From Coleophoma eucalyptorum (lineage: Eukaryota > Ascomycota > Leotiomycetes > Helotiales > Dermateaceae): a stretch of 64,000 nt of DNA. A program made the position numbers and the translations under genes. Under the pieces are notes generated by a model. It did no database searches. It was not told where the DNA came from and saw only the letters and a list, made by a program, of their open reading frames with translations. The stretch spans positions 434,001 to 498,000 of the forward strand of contig JALRME010000012.1 of assembly GCA_026120035.1 (NCBI GenBank). The letters run 5' to 3'. The stretch's first letter is position 1. Every line of letters starts with the position of its first letter. Positions 24,223 to 36,043 of the stretch are shown piece after piece.

Positions 24223-24998
24223 GCGCTGTCAATATTTTGCACATTTGGTAATCACAGTCTCAGCAGCCTGAGTGGCAATTGAAACCATCAGCGTTGGGAC
24301 CCCTTATTGAAGGGCAAAGTGATAGTGAGCGAAGCTGGTTCTGCCGCCTTCGCGGGGAAAGGGATAATTGGTAGCATAAAAGTTGCTGCATTATGGGTTC
24401 GCAGCTGTTGGTTTTCTTACCTACCTCTACATTATCAACACGAGAACGTTGGTTGATGCTCTTCACTATTTCGTATCTGTACGTACGTTTTGCTTGGTCT
24501 TTGAAGTTTCTTAGCATCTGGGCTTGTTCATACACGACTTTGGCATTAGGTCGTTGGAACTTAGAGCGCCAGGTGATAGAAGCTATGCTTTCCAGATTAG
24601 ATCGGGACCGAGATAAAAAATCGCAAACTTCAAAATAACATGGGCCTCAAGTAATGATCATATTTGAATGTATGTGAGAATCGTGCCAGCTAAGCAAGCC
24701 CAACACCCTCGACTCAGTACAATCCAATGCCTTGAGAGTGTCTTGACTTGAGCTGATCTCGAAGGTGAGGGGGCGAGTGTCTATTTCTCTTTCATTCTAC
24801 AGGTATGGTCGTTTTGTTTCATACTCGTTACTAGGACTTCGGTGATGTGCTAGGGCAGAATAGCGGTTTCGTTTGGCGTAGCTTTTTCAACCATGAGGTA
24901 CCTCAAGCACCTAACTTCGTATTCAGTTCAAATCATTAGCCATTTTGACGGATACGACTTCTGCTCACCCTTACAGACATCAACTGTCCCTCGCTACG
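24223..24998. other. intergenic
   Basis: No gene was recognised. A possible tiny upstream exon for the next gene (ATGAG at 24893, donor GTACCT, acceptor CTTACAG at 24976) would extend its frame by about nine residues. Confidence 0.4.
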
Positions 24999-26116
24999 AT
25001 GATACCAGAGAGCATGCGGCGTGTCCAATTTCAATCTCACGGGCTAACGCCAGAAGCAGACCAGGTTTTGGAGCAGCATTGGGCGTACAATCTTCAAAAT
25101 TTAATTAAGAAGTACCATAAGGCCGATGAAGAAGCTCTTCTCAAGATCAAGGAAATATATCAAACCCAAATTTTGACAACTGAGAAGTGTCAAAAGAACG
25201 AGGAAGCCCTCAGCAAGCTCGTGCCGTTTTTCCAATCAACAAGAGAGCAGGTTGACTTCGAACACACCTTCGCTCAAGAAATGCTCTTTAACGAAGAGAA
25301 GTTCCGGAATTTGGATGCGCGATGCAAAGAGCAGGGTGCGGAGTTGAACAAAGTCAAAATTTCCATGTCGATGCTTGAATTTATTGCTGCTAAAAGGACC
25401 ACTCAACAGTCTGCTCCTCAGCTTCACTTGGGCGCCCAGGCTCATTCCAGTGTGTAGTCCCAGCAGAATTCATTGACATCTGCTAACTCCCTTCAGACTT
25501 GCCAATTTCTTGCGAGGCTTCCACCCAAGCTCGGACGTCTCCATTACAAGATGCAACTGCTCACTCTAAGCAAGTCCCTGGCACGGCACAAATCCTCTCC
25601 AATTCTCAGCAGCAAGCTTCATTTTCAGACTCCGAATCTGCTACACCTATTATATCTAACAACCTTGGTTCCAGGAACAGCCAGATGCCAAGTCCACAGC
25701 TGGGTCGCATACTTACCCGCAGCATGGCGAAGGCTGATTTGCAGCATGGACAAAATAGCACTCTTGGAGTTGGTAAAACCCCTTCGAAGCCTATCAATAA
25801 GGTACAGCCCATTACTGTTACAACTACAGCTGCATCGGATCCCCTCTCTCAAGATGATCTAAGTTTCGAGGACTACGTCAAAGCCTATACAGAACAAGCG
25901 TCGCGCCTTCCAAAGAATAAGCTCTATAGATCCCGGACATACGCCCATATTATGGATTTTATCAAGGGTATCAAGGATGAAGCATTTCGCCGTTTGGTTG
26001 TCAAGCATCTGAGATGCTACCCCAACCTCAAGCAGGATGATGGCTGGGTCTCCATCAGGTGCGAGTGGTGGGAGGTTGTGCAAACTTTGAAAGAGAAGGG
26101 ACTTATCAGTTATTAG
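24999..26116 (+). CDS. unknown coiled-coil protein
   Basis: Exons 24999-25449 and 25497-26116 (47-nt intron, GTGTGT...CTTCAG) give 356 aa. Residues ~20-130 are strongly helical with regular charged heptads (KKYHKADEEALLKIKEIYQT). A Ser/Gln-rich linker follows. A conserved-looking C-terminal domain of ~90 residues carries many aromatic residues (FEDYVKAYTEQASRLP, RSRTYAHIMDFIKGI, WVSIRCEWWEVVQTLKEKG). The family was not recognised. The spliced frame joins cleanly, which supports one gene. Confidence 0.6.
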
Positions 26117-26516
26117 CCTGATATGAATGGGATTTTTGTTGCCTTTCGTGATTTGCTAGTTATTTTGGCAAGTGGTTTAGACCGGGAAAAGAGTTGAAAT
26201 GGCGTATACGTGGGTTGCTTTACGTTGCTTAATCTGAACTCGGGAGTGTCAACATGTGTAAGCAAGTGGCAAGACTGATAGCTGTATTCATCGCAGTGCA
26301 ATATGAAAGCATTCATCTTCCTAAAACGATCGAAATTTTCTGGGATTCCTTTTTGTACCTACGCAAGTTGTACACAAAGTAGCCTGGTAAATGCGGGTTT
26401 GACTGTTGTCATATATATCATTACACGGTTTATATACCCTATCTTATTTTATTAAGGAGGAAGCCTACCCAAAATACTCGGTCAATCTCCCAGGGCTACC
26501 CAATAATATCTTACGC
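26117..26516. other. intergenic between convergent genes
   Basis: Nothing recognised apart from 3' UTR-like AT-rich DNA. Confidence 0.4.
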
Positions 26517-27764
26517 CTACATCTTCGCGTCAGACTTCCTTAACTCTGCTGCAGCCCTCTTAGATGCCTCTTCAAGATCTTTTCGTGGAAGGTCGGCACC
26601 ACCTGGCTTTTTCTCCTTCAAATGCCCCATCCTTTCTAAATTCTCTATCATATTTTCATCTCCAAAATGAGTATTGAACTAGTTCAATCGTCAGCAAAAT
26701 CGCAAGTCTTACTTCTCTACATTTCATACCTCGAACTCCGGATCCTCTCCGTAGGCAATTCTTGCAGCATCTACTAGTATTCTTGCAGTCATCCCCCAAA
26801 CTCGATAGCGTGTCAATTCCTCCTTATCCAACTCTTCGGCAATAGCAGCTTGACCACCATCGCGGGACCTTGGTTTAGCAACCATCTGATTTGTGATCGG
26901 TACTTGGAAATCATGCATCCGCCATTTCGTTTGGTTCCAGTCACTCCACGAACCACTATACCAATCACTCTTCTTCCCAGGAACAGTTTCTCCATCCCTA
27001 ACTTCATCTTCTGCTTTCAGGAAGTTATGAAATGGCGCCGAGAAGACTGCCGCCACTTCCTTTGCATCTAATCGTGGGATCATATTGTCTTCAACACTGG
27101 CATTCTTCGAGCCGCTTGTGTCATCCGAATGGAGGAAGGCTACACAAGGTCGCACTGCCAAGGCTGTCCGCGCAAGATTATACGGTAGCTCACAAAGATG
27201 CTCTATTCTAAATGGTGGTGGGAGCTTCTTGTCGTCTTGGGGAAGACCAATTTCTTCGAAGGCTTCTCGTCTAGCTATCTCGAATGGTGTTTCTTCGAGG
27301 GTATCTGCTTTACCGCCCGGAAATGCGGCATGTCCTATTCCATAGGTCAGATTTTCTTTGATCTTACATTCAAGAGTCATGGGCTAACTTGCCCGAGAAA
27401 TTCCTCAGCGACATTGCTCGCATTGTAATAACAACTCGCAAATCACCTCGCCGATCCGCAAAGAGTAGAATCAGAACTGCAGCTCTTCGACTTAAAGGAA
27501 GACGGCTCCATGTTGCAAAAGGAGGTGGCTGAAAGGCCCGAAGTCGCGCGATAGCCGCCTTCATTCTGTTAGCAAAACTGGCTTCGTCGTCTCAGGAACC
27601 GTACCTACCAGAGAGGCAGAAGTGAGCGGTGCCATGCTCGTCGAATCGTAGTACTGTGCTTCTTTGATGCTCTCGATGAGTTCTGCTACCGCATTGTCAT
27701 CCAACTGTACTTCCGTATCCGTATCAAGGGCTCTCTGGTCGGAAATCTCGTCCTCGGTACTCAT
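26517..27764 (-). CDS. PCD1: Nudix hydrolase, CoA diphosphatase type (Pcd1-like)
   Basis: Four exons (27764-27609, 27558-27393, 27334-26730, 26678-26517) give 362 aa. The Nudix box lies after FPGGKAD as GGKADTLEETPFEIARREAF-EEIGL, with the metal-binding REAFEE glutamates. It is preceded by LSRRAAVLILLFADRRGDLR, typical of Pcd1/NUDT7-type enzymes that cleave CoA to 3',5'-ADP and phosphopantetheine. Exon 2 ends with the GC donor GCAAGT. Only this GC-AG splice gives FSG|HAAFPGGK in frame; the nearby GT (GTTAGC) does not. The first acceptor (GAATGAAG) is the least certain. The C-terminus is charged. Confidence 0.85.
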
Positions 27765-28071
27765 CACTGATGTCTTCTGAAAGTCAAGAAGTCGGTACGG
27801 CGGTTTATGACCGAGGAGGCTTTCGGCTCGAAAGCTCGCACCTACCCCACGTTGGCACGGGCCAGTCGAATCCTACCTTATCAATGGCACTAACTTAAGT
27901 TAGTTCCAGCTAATTCACGTGCATCCTCGCTTATTGCCCCTTTCCTATCTCGCTTCGTCCTGTCTTGCTCACAAGCTTCTTGTTGCATTTACATATCACG
28001 GTCAGAACAGGAATGATGATTAAAAATGCACTACGCTTTATCCTCTAGATATGCTTCATCTCCAAGATCTT
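27765..28071. other. intergenic
   Basis: Promoter of the Nudix gene and 3' region of the membrane protein gene. Nothing specific was seen. Confidence 0.4.
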
Positions 28072-30411
28072 CTAAAGATACTTCTTTTCTGGTATAATTC
28101 GATTCCCATCCTCAACGAAGCTCAGTTGTAACTGACCTTCCTGGCCTTCTCTCGCCCTCACGAGTTCTCTCCAAGTTCTCATTTGCCCTACCCTAACGGA
28201 CGTGCCCAGCAGCTTTTCCGAAGATGGAGAACTTATTGCCAGTACCAATAAAGCACCCATCGTTTCCCAGGCTGTACAGACCCACTGGTCGAAGAGAGTA
28301 AAGAAAATATGTACAATGGCTACCACAGCATGCAATAGCAGTGCTGCTGCAGCGAATCTTATCGTCAGACTATTCATGCTCCAGCCGTAACCATATCTGC
28401 TGGCCTTCAGTGTATATTCTGTCCAATTTTTATTTTTTGCAGCTTGATCTGAGGTCCCAGGATGTTTGAATGGAATGTTTGCATTCCGCAGGAGACTGAC
28501 AGTCTCCTTGCCAGACGAATTGGTCTGATAGAAAAGCGTTGTTACATCTGGACTTGCGCGTGCTATAGCGTCTGTGATGTACATTCCTAGGATCACTGAC
28601 AAAGCCCAAGGGTAGTATTCTGGCGGGCCTGCATCAAGGACCCAGTGGTCATTCGAGATCTCTTTTCCAAGATTCGCAACCAGTCTAGGAATATTTTGCT
28701 TCCCAGGCCTACCATTCTCAGACTTGTTGTTGGTGGTATCATTACTTAAGGCTAAGGCCCAGCCATTATCCATTAATATCTGGTCTTGCGCTGTCAAATA
28801 TGGCACCGTACTATTTGGATCGGAAGTATTCTGACGGATGAAGAAGTCGACCCGAGGATCCAGCCACATATCCACTGGAGCCCATCGTGCATCTACTGTG
28901 CATGGAAATGCGACTGCTTCGTATGGCGAGTCTGCGGTAGTAAGGGTAAAGACACCGGCTAAGGATGGTCCACTTATTTGGCTGCTTAGATTGACCCAAC
29001 GGAACGTATTCCAGCCGTGGCCACTTTCTTGACTAGTCTCAGCAGGTGCTGGAAAATGCAAATCTCTGGGAAGTAACCAAGTGGTGTCGAGCTCCTCGTC
29101 TAAAGGATTCGTGGTCAATTGATCGTGTGGGAAGTCCATGTCAGTTGTAGTGTTTGGGTGGTAATATGCGGAGCACTGTACTTGTACAACCGGCTTCCTT
29201 GTAGGTTTATCGCCCAGTGACATTTCAATCAACGGACGGTTTGTGTCGGTAATGGTAAGTTCCGTTGTCAAAGCATGTTCCCAAAGAAAGCCAAGGACCC
29301 GACTCTGTTCAATAGCGACAGAAGACGTCACTGAATAGTTCAGCGTGCTTGGCGAAGTTGATGAGATATATCGTATGACATTCCCTTGCATCTCTGCGGT
29401 GATGTTAGGCAGAATCCCTAAATGCCTATATGACTTGGCATATCCGTTTATATTTGTGAAGCCAAATGCAGGGCAACTAGTGTTGATTTTGTCAACTTGA
29501 GGGTCATTGTAACAATTCTTTCCGAGTCCTGCTCCAGAAAGATAATTTGGCCACATCTCATCGTAAGTGGTGTTTGCAAACACACGGAGTGGGATATCGG
29601 TAGGCCACCAGTCTAATTTAGGTATCATGGCAATTGCGGAGGCAGGACCAACGACTGTTGTAAGCATGAACGCGACGAGGATAAGGAGACCAGTTGGGAT
29701 GAGACTCCGTGCCGATCTCCAATGATCTCCCAGAAGAGCCCCCCAGAACTGTTTACTTATAATATACTCAAACGAGGAGACTTGAAATCCAGACGTCGCA
29801 AATCCGAGGGGGATACCGGTACTTGAAATCAAACCTTGTCGGATTCTGTGCAAAACAATTGCGGATAGCGATGCACTAATCAAAACCTCGTGCAATTTCG
29901 CAACAAATTGCAATAGGTTCAAGATAGAGTTCTGCGATCTACCTCCGATATCCATCCAGTAGATATCGCCAAAGCTCAAGGACAAGATCGCGGCAGTCAT
30001 CAACAGTGGGAAGAGATGGATCAGATATCGCCAGAGACCAAGTCCCCAGTTCCTTTCCAGTGCAGCTTTTCGTGGTTCTTGATTTGCAGCTGTTTTATCT
30101 GATCCATTCTCGGCACTAGATCCATCAGACGGCCCAGCATTATTAACAAGGCCCGGTGGCTGCTGCAAAGTGATGCTTGAGAAAGAAGGCCTCTGTGAAA
30201 AATCAAGCAGAGGCACATGGATTGATGCCTATGGTACTGTCAGCTAATACATGGAATTCGAGAGCGCAAATTGCTTGTTCATGACCACGCAGCTGTTGGG
30301 ATATAGTCATCTGGTTCATCGGTTTCGCATCTCTCCTGAGGTCACCGTCTCACAAACTCCAAAGCCAGTAGAACTATTTGAAGAAAGGTGCAGACTCACA
30401 GCGCTCGGCAT
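28072..30411 (-). CDS. large membrane protein of unknown function
   Basis: A 2.1-kb frame (30228-28072) has no ATG near its start. A 12-nt first exon (30411-30400, MPSA) with a strong GTGAGT donor joins in frame at CATAG/GCATC, 30228, giving 722 aa; this is my preferred model. Hydrophobic segments lie near residues 70-90 and 195-215, with a third near 655-680. A ~430-residue region between the second and third carries many N-x-S/T sites (NTT, NYS, NDT, NSS), fitting an extracellular domain. Cysteines pair plausibly there. The pattern resembles broad fungal membrane families without known function. Confidence 0.7.
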
Positions 30412-31420
30412 ATTTGACAGACATCAAACATGTCCTCAACAATCAGGAAAGCCAGATTCTCTCTGTGATCAAATGCAAAAGAGAGAGTCCAGAACGTTCA
30501 GAACAGTAAATATATATTAGAATCTCGTTTCGGAGCTGATGCTGATCCTCAATCTAGGATGCAGCTGGTTATATTTGAAAACCCATGTGATTTGCGGCAA
30601 ATAAGTCTACATAAAACTTGCTTCATTCGACAAGGTGCCGCGGGACGCGAGGGAGCACTTCTACCTCCTTCCCAGGTTATCGGGAACGCCAACCCAATTG
30701 ACTTTGTTACATTTTACAATGCATGCAGGACTGTTGTAAAATATATCTCGGTGCATATTCAGCAGTACTAGATCTGTAAATCTTATTGGAGAAGCTTGCA
30801 GTCTTACTCTCAATGGGCTTACATTTTTACGGCTAATTGACTTTTAGCGACGGGCTGCAGGGCTGAGCTGAGGTAGTGGCGACGATGGTGACAAGGTTCT
30901 TGAGCAAGGGGTACAAGCTCCTGTAAGACAGTAGGACTTTGTTATTTTGGTGTCACAAAAGTGTCACTGTACTCTTTGGCATATGGGATGGTTGCCATGA
31001 CGCTACATCACGAAGTAGTCAGGGCGCTAAACACCTCTGGTTTCATTGTTTTGAGGCTGCTTGGCACAAACGGACGACTTTGATGTTTGCATCTGGCGCA
31101 GTCTATTCACCTGGACGTATCAATGGAAATTATTTACCATATGGCATCCAAGAGAATTCTTGATAAAGCAATATATGATAAATTCTCTTCAAGGTAAGGT
31201 AAGGTAGTATGAGGAATTAATTCTGCCAAGGATGAAGATCGTGGAGAAACGACGGACTCCACAAAATCTCGCGATTGGACGATTTTGTTGAAACGTCCAA
31301 ACCTCCATCTTCCTCAACCCCAGGTGCGTGCTCAAAGACAGTAATCATGCCGAAGCCGTCTTTAAATCGCCGCCTTTCCTACCTTTTGTTTCTTCGTCAT
31401 GACAGGAGACAAGCTGCACC
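30412..31420. other. divergent intergenic region
   Basis: About 1 kb without a credible gene. A (GGTAA)3-like run lies near 31192-31206, shortly upstream of the mannosidase. Confidence 0.4.
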
Positions 31421-33353
31421 ATGTTGACCTCACGATTATCTCCTATCTATCCGCTAACGGCCGTCACAATCGTGCTGTTGATATACTTCTACTACAGTCT
31501 TGACCTTGAATTCACTCCTAATGGATTCAAAACTCAGAAATTCCCTCGGCCTCCAGTCGCTGATGGCAAGTTCGATTGGTCGAAGCGGGTCGAGAAGAAT
31601 CCGGTTACTTCCTTCATTAAGATGCCAATTCGCGGCACTGTGAAGATTCCACAAATCCAATTTCGTTTTCAGGAAGATCCGGTATCGATTGCGCAAGACA
31701 TGATTTCCAAACGCAATGAGGTCAAGCAAGCCTTCAAACATGCTTGGCTGGGTTACAAAAGTCGTGCTTGGTTGAAGGACGAGGTTGCACCAGTCAGCGG
31801 TATCTCTAGAAGTCATTTCGGGAATTGGGCCGCAAGCCTGGTTGATGCTTTGGATACGCTTTGGATCATGGACCTCAAAATGGAATTCGAGGAGGCTATT
31901 GAGGGGGTTAGAAAAATTGATTTCACGACAACAGCAGATATCGAAATCAACACCTTCGAAACGAATATTCGCTATCTCGGAGGGTTGCTAAGTGCTTATG
32001 ATCTAAGCAATGGCCAATACCCCGTACTATTGGAAAAGGCTTTGGAGCTTGGTGATCTCCTATATGCAGCATTTGATACCCCAAACAGGATGCCTATCAC
32101 CAGATGGCGTTGGCAAAGGTATTGAGGCATGCCGCGTTAAGGACATGGAGCTAATGGTGTGTAGGGCCCGCGACGGCCAAAACCAGTCTGCCGGATACGG
32201 TGTTGTTCTTTCTGAGATTGGATCCTTCTCCTTGGAATTCACCAGACTCTCTCAGCTTACAGGCGATCCAAAATTCTATGATGCGATTCAGCGCGTAACA
32301 GACATGTTTGCTGAGCAACAGCAATTGACTAAGTTGCCCGGAATGCTACCGCTGGTTGGAAATGCCAAAGAAGCAAACTTCGCAGCTGATCGTACTTTCA
32401 GTTTTGGTGCCATGGCTGATTCGTTTTATGAATATCTTCCAAAGGTTGTGTTGCAGCCGTATTGCTCCCGACACTTGCTAATTCCTGGTAGCAATACCTC
32501 TTGTTAGGTGGACTTTCCGACCAATATCGCCGAATGTACGAGCACGCGATTGATACTGCCAAAGATGTTTTGTTTTTCCGTCCTATGAGCAAAGAAAATG
32601 TCGACATGTTAATGACAGGAAATGCATACATGAAGTCTCCAAGCGAAGTTGACCTTGATCCGCAAGGTCAGCATCTTTCATGCTTCGTTGGGGGGATGGT
32701 TGGTTTAGGCGCTAAGATCTTTGATCGTCCGGATGACCTTGCTACTGCTCGAAAACTCGTCAACGGCTGTCTCTGGGCGCATCAATCTATGCCAACTGGA
32801 ATCATGCCAGAGACATACCGCGTAGTTCCTTGCAGTAATAAGACCATATGTGAATGGGATGAGAAGAAATGGCATGCAGAACTCGCGCGCTGGAATAATG
32901 ACTTCGATGCAAATGGCAAGCCATTGACCAAAACAAAATGGATCGAGGAAAACAGAATCTATCCAGGCTTTTCTGCAATTACAGACAGGAGATATATCCT
33001 TCGGTAACAATTCTGTGGTAAAACGCTTGCTCTTTTACTAACAATTGCTTAGTCCCGAGGCAATCGAATCGATTTTCATTCTGTATCGCATCACTGGCGA
33101 AAAGAAGCTCCAAGATGATGCTTGGAACATGTTCCGGCTTATAGATACCTATACCCGAGCTGAATTTGGGCACTCTGCGCTCAGTGACATGACTATCGTG
33201 CCACCGCCAAAGGCAGACAGTATGGAGTCGTTCTGGATGGCAGAAACATTGAAATACTTCTATCTGATGTTCAGTGAACCTGATCTTGTGAGCTTGGATA
33301 ACTGGGTCTTCAACACGGAGGCACATCCGTTCAAAAGACCGCACTATAAGTGA
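31421..33353 (+). CDS. GH47 class I alpha-1,2-mannosidase
   Basis: Four exons (31421-32118, 32165-32444, 32492-33003, 33053-33353) give 596 aa. A short cytosolic tail and a type II membrane anchor (LTAVTIVLLIYFYYSL) precede the catalytic domain. GH47 landmarks include SRSHFGNWAASLVDALDTLW, INTFETNIRYLGGLLSAYDL, FSLEFTRLSQLTGD, GQHLSCFVGGM, RYILRPEAIESIFILYRITG and the end FNTEAHPF. These enzymes trim mannose from N-glycans in the ER or Golgi. The apparent frame change near 32118 is fully explained by a 46-nt intron. Confidence 0.93.
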
Positions 33354-33999
33354 CCACTTGATCGATATGGTGGCAATATGCGCCATGCGAGATCAAAGCC
33401 TGGTGTGATATCAGCAAACACAGCTCAGAATCCATAACGGCGATAGTTGTTTCAAACAAAGAAGATACGGCGTTCTGCTACGGTATATGAAAGGGCGAGG
33501 CAAATTCTGAGGGCAAATTCTGAGGGCAAATTCTGAGGGCAGGAAACACTGTTTGCAGTCCCCGCGAGTCTTATAAAGACTCAGCCGATATTTGTACTTC
33601 ATCTCCAATGATGACTATGCGCCTCACAATTGTGGCATAGTCGGCGAGCTCTACAGACCCCGCTAAAGCACGTAATCCGGCCTTGGGAATGCGAAATGTC
33701 ACATGGAAGAGAAGTTTCCCCACTTTGTAGATAACAAATATATAATCTTGACTATATAAGCTACGTTGATGTACCCTCCATGACAAAGCCTCTTCGGAAG
33801 CTTCAAAATATCCGGGATCTGAGAACATTCGGGCTTCTAGTTTCCGTGGCCATCGGGACTATCGGGATCTTCAAACCTATCGGCTCTTTATAAAAACGGA
33901 TAAGAAATGCTACTTTAGCCAGTCTGGCAATAAGTTCAACAAGATAAAAATCCAAATACTTAAGAGATCATAAAAAAGTTTCTGCAACTCGCTCACAAA
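33354..33999. other. intergenic with tandem repeat
   Basis: An 85-aa open frame on the minus strand (33828-33571) is not convincing. The 13-bp tandem repeat is listed separately. The rest is the promoter of the carbonic anhydrase gene. Confidence 0.4.
33499..33540. repeat. 13-bp tandem repeat, about 3.2 copies
   Basis: The unit gggcaaattctga is repeated head to tail without mismatch. It lies just 3' of the mannosidase gene. Confidence 0.9.
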
Positions 34000-34576
34000 A
34001 TGGCATCCCAAACTCCCATTCAAAGCAATCTCGTGTCTGCCAATGAAAAGTATGTTTCAACATTTACCAAGGGTAATCTTGCTCTACCACCAGCCAAGAA
34101 ATACGCCATTGGTAAGCGACCACCTTCCGCCAGCAACACCTACTACCCCAATTAATATAACTACAGTGACTTGCATGGATGCACGACTTGACCCAGCCGC
34201 TGCATACGGAATTGATCTGGGAGATGCACACGTTATCCGCAACGCAGGCGGCAATGCCAAAGATGCACTCCGCTCTCTCGTTATTTCAGAACAGCTGCTA
34301 GGCACGCAGGAGATCATCGTCATCAAGCATACTGGCTGCGGCATGCTCATCTTTGACAACAACACCGCGGCGGGCCTTGTGAGAAAAAACCTGGGCGATG
34401 CTGGTGTCAAGGAGATGGCGCACTTCGCGGGGGATTTTCAGACCTTTACTGATCTGGAGGGCGCGCTCCGGGGTGATGTTGAGCTGTTGAAGGACAGTGC
34501 ATTGATCCCTGAGAGTGTGACAATCAGTGGGTGGATTTATGAGGTTGAGACTGGAAAGGTGAGAAAGGTGGTTTGA
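34000..34576 (+). CDS. beta-class carbonic anhydrase
   Basis: Exons 34000-34111 and 34167-34576 give 173 aa, matching the short fungal beta-CA type. The zinc site is visible as C-x-D-x-R in VTCMDARLDP and H-x-x-C in IKHTGCGM; RNAGGNAKDALRSLVISEQL is the conserved core. It interconverts CO2 and bicarbonate. No targeting signal is obvious, so a cytosolic location is likely. It is the last core gene before the AT-rich island. Confidence 0.93.
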
Positions 34577-36043
34577 GAAATTTGTTCATCGGTTTGTCCT
34601 GGGTAGGCGGGTGTTTATGGATGGTTTGGTGGAAGAGAACTTGGTCTCGGTATCGAGAAATGCCATAAGGCATATTTGAAGATTTGAGAAATTACTGTCT
34701 TTTCTGAATTAACGGTCCAGATCAACTATGTTGTTATCAACATGATTATCGAAGTTTTCTGGATACAAAGCGAGTTATTATGCAATGCATCTCTTGACTA
34801 GATAGAACCCTTAAGTAGCACTGATACCTTAGTCTTGAATAGCAATGGCCAGGTTGTCAAGCAAGATGCCTAAAAGTTGGTTTCACGCTTGGAGAGTATA
34901 GACAGAATCCTGCGTCCTAAAGTTGGATGTAAGATATATATCTCTAAGTAAAGCATTAACTGGCATATACGACCATAGACTGGGGATAATAGGACTATCT
35001 TTTAATTACATTAAACTCTAGCTACTGGGTAAATCTTGATTTAGTATAACGTACTTGTATAGCGAAGGACACACACAAGCGAAAGATATCGCAGACCTTA
35101 AAATAAAACTCTACCAAACATAATATTTCTCTACTACAAAATTACCTTAGAAGAATGACGAAAGACAAGTCAATTTAGATTAATTCTTTAGCATACACTA
35201 CAACTCAATTTTACACCTACATTCAACCACTATATAATCATGCCTTGGTCCATTTGACGCACTTTCTACAACTCAAATCGAAGTCATAGCGAAAAAGAGG
35301 TGTTTTGGAAGGTGTCATATTTGCTAGTGTAGTTCGTGAAAGGGCGGTTCCTTCTATGTGCCACCTAACAGGCGGTAGGAAGTTCAATCATCTGTTGATA
35401 GGAGCCCGAGGTGGTGTCCCAGATTTGGATAATCTAGTCGTCGTGGGAGAAGACGACAGAGCAGACCAATCCAGTATGGCGATCGAGCACTACTGCAGCT
35501 CGCCTGTTACGGTGTCCCAGACCTCAAGCGCCAACGATATGCCAGCGCATGCTTCGAGGTTACCCCTTTAAACGGCTAGTGCTTACTTTGAACAGAACTG
35601 TGAGGCTCATCAGTCAGCGCCCTCACCTTTATACGGAATAATTGGTACTTGATGGTACTCTACTACTATTGTAGCCTACTCTAGTTTCTGTCTCTCGCCT
35701 GCACTCTCATTCTTAGACCTACATCATATAAGTTCTTATCTTTTGCTGAAGTTGATACAGCATCCCCCTTTCCCATCAACGGCAATCCATGAAATGTTTC
35801 GACGTACCTCATGCATTAAAAGATATTGTTATACGGAACAAACACCAGACCAGAACAGATACTGCACCCTTGTCCACATGATTTTTAATTCGGATCGAAG
35901 CCACAGCCTCGTTTTGCCTTTGCTCCCAGCCGTTGATATACAACCTAACTTCAACTTACAATCTTGTCGTGGAAGACGGTAGCGATTCGAGTCCCCTCGT
36001 GTCATTTTATTCGGCTCATGCGCTTCTGGATTTCATTGCGACT
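34577..36043. other. AT-rich, gene-poor stretch
   Basis: This holds the 3' UTR of the carbonic anhydrase gene, then AT-rich sequence dense in TA dinucleotides (especially 34780-35300) with no open frame of weight. A decayed WD40 fragment lies inside it. Possibly an old repeat-induced-point-mutation product, but no transposon could be named. Confidence 0.5.
35392..35529 (-). pseudogene. relic of WD40 repeats
   Basis: On the minus strand, 35529-35494 reads LEVWDTVTGELQ and 35439-35392 reads IIQIWDTTSGSYQQ in another frame. Both match the end of a WD40 repeat ('-WD-x-x-(S/T)G-'), at about one repeat's spacing (~100 nt). The sequence between them contains stops and a frame change. This is the pattern of a dead WD40 array such as those ending fungal NACHT-WD40 proteins. 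The flanks show no clear further repeats. Confidence 0.55.

Noticed and set aside
32010..32507. Apparent frameshift in the GH47 mannosidase
   Set aside because: A 46-nt intron (32119-32164) with GTATTG and GTGTGTAG ends joins both frames and restores conserved sequence.
33571..33828. 85-aa open frame on the minus strand
   Set aside because: No family signal and no splice context; left as unannotated intergenic sequence.
35940..36010. T-loop-like gattcgagtcc motif as a tRNA candidate
   Set aside because: No matching acceptor or D arm upstream; it lies just 5' of the NLR start.
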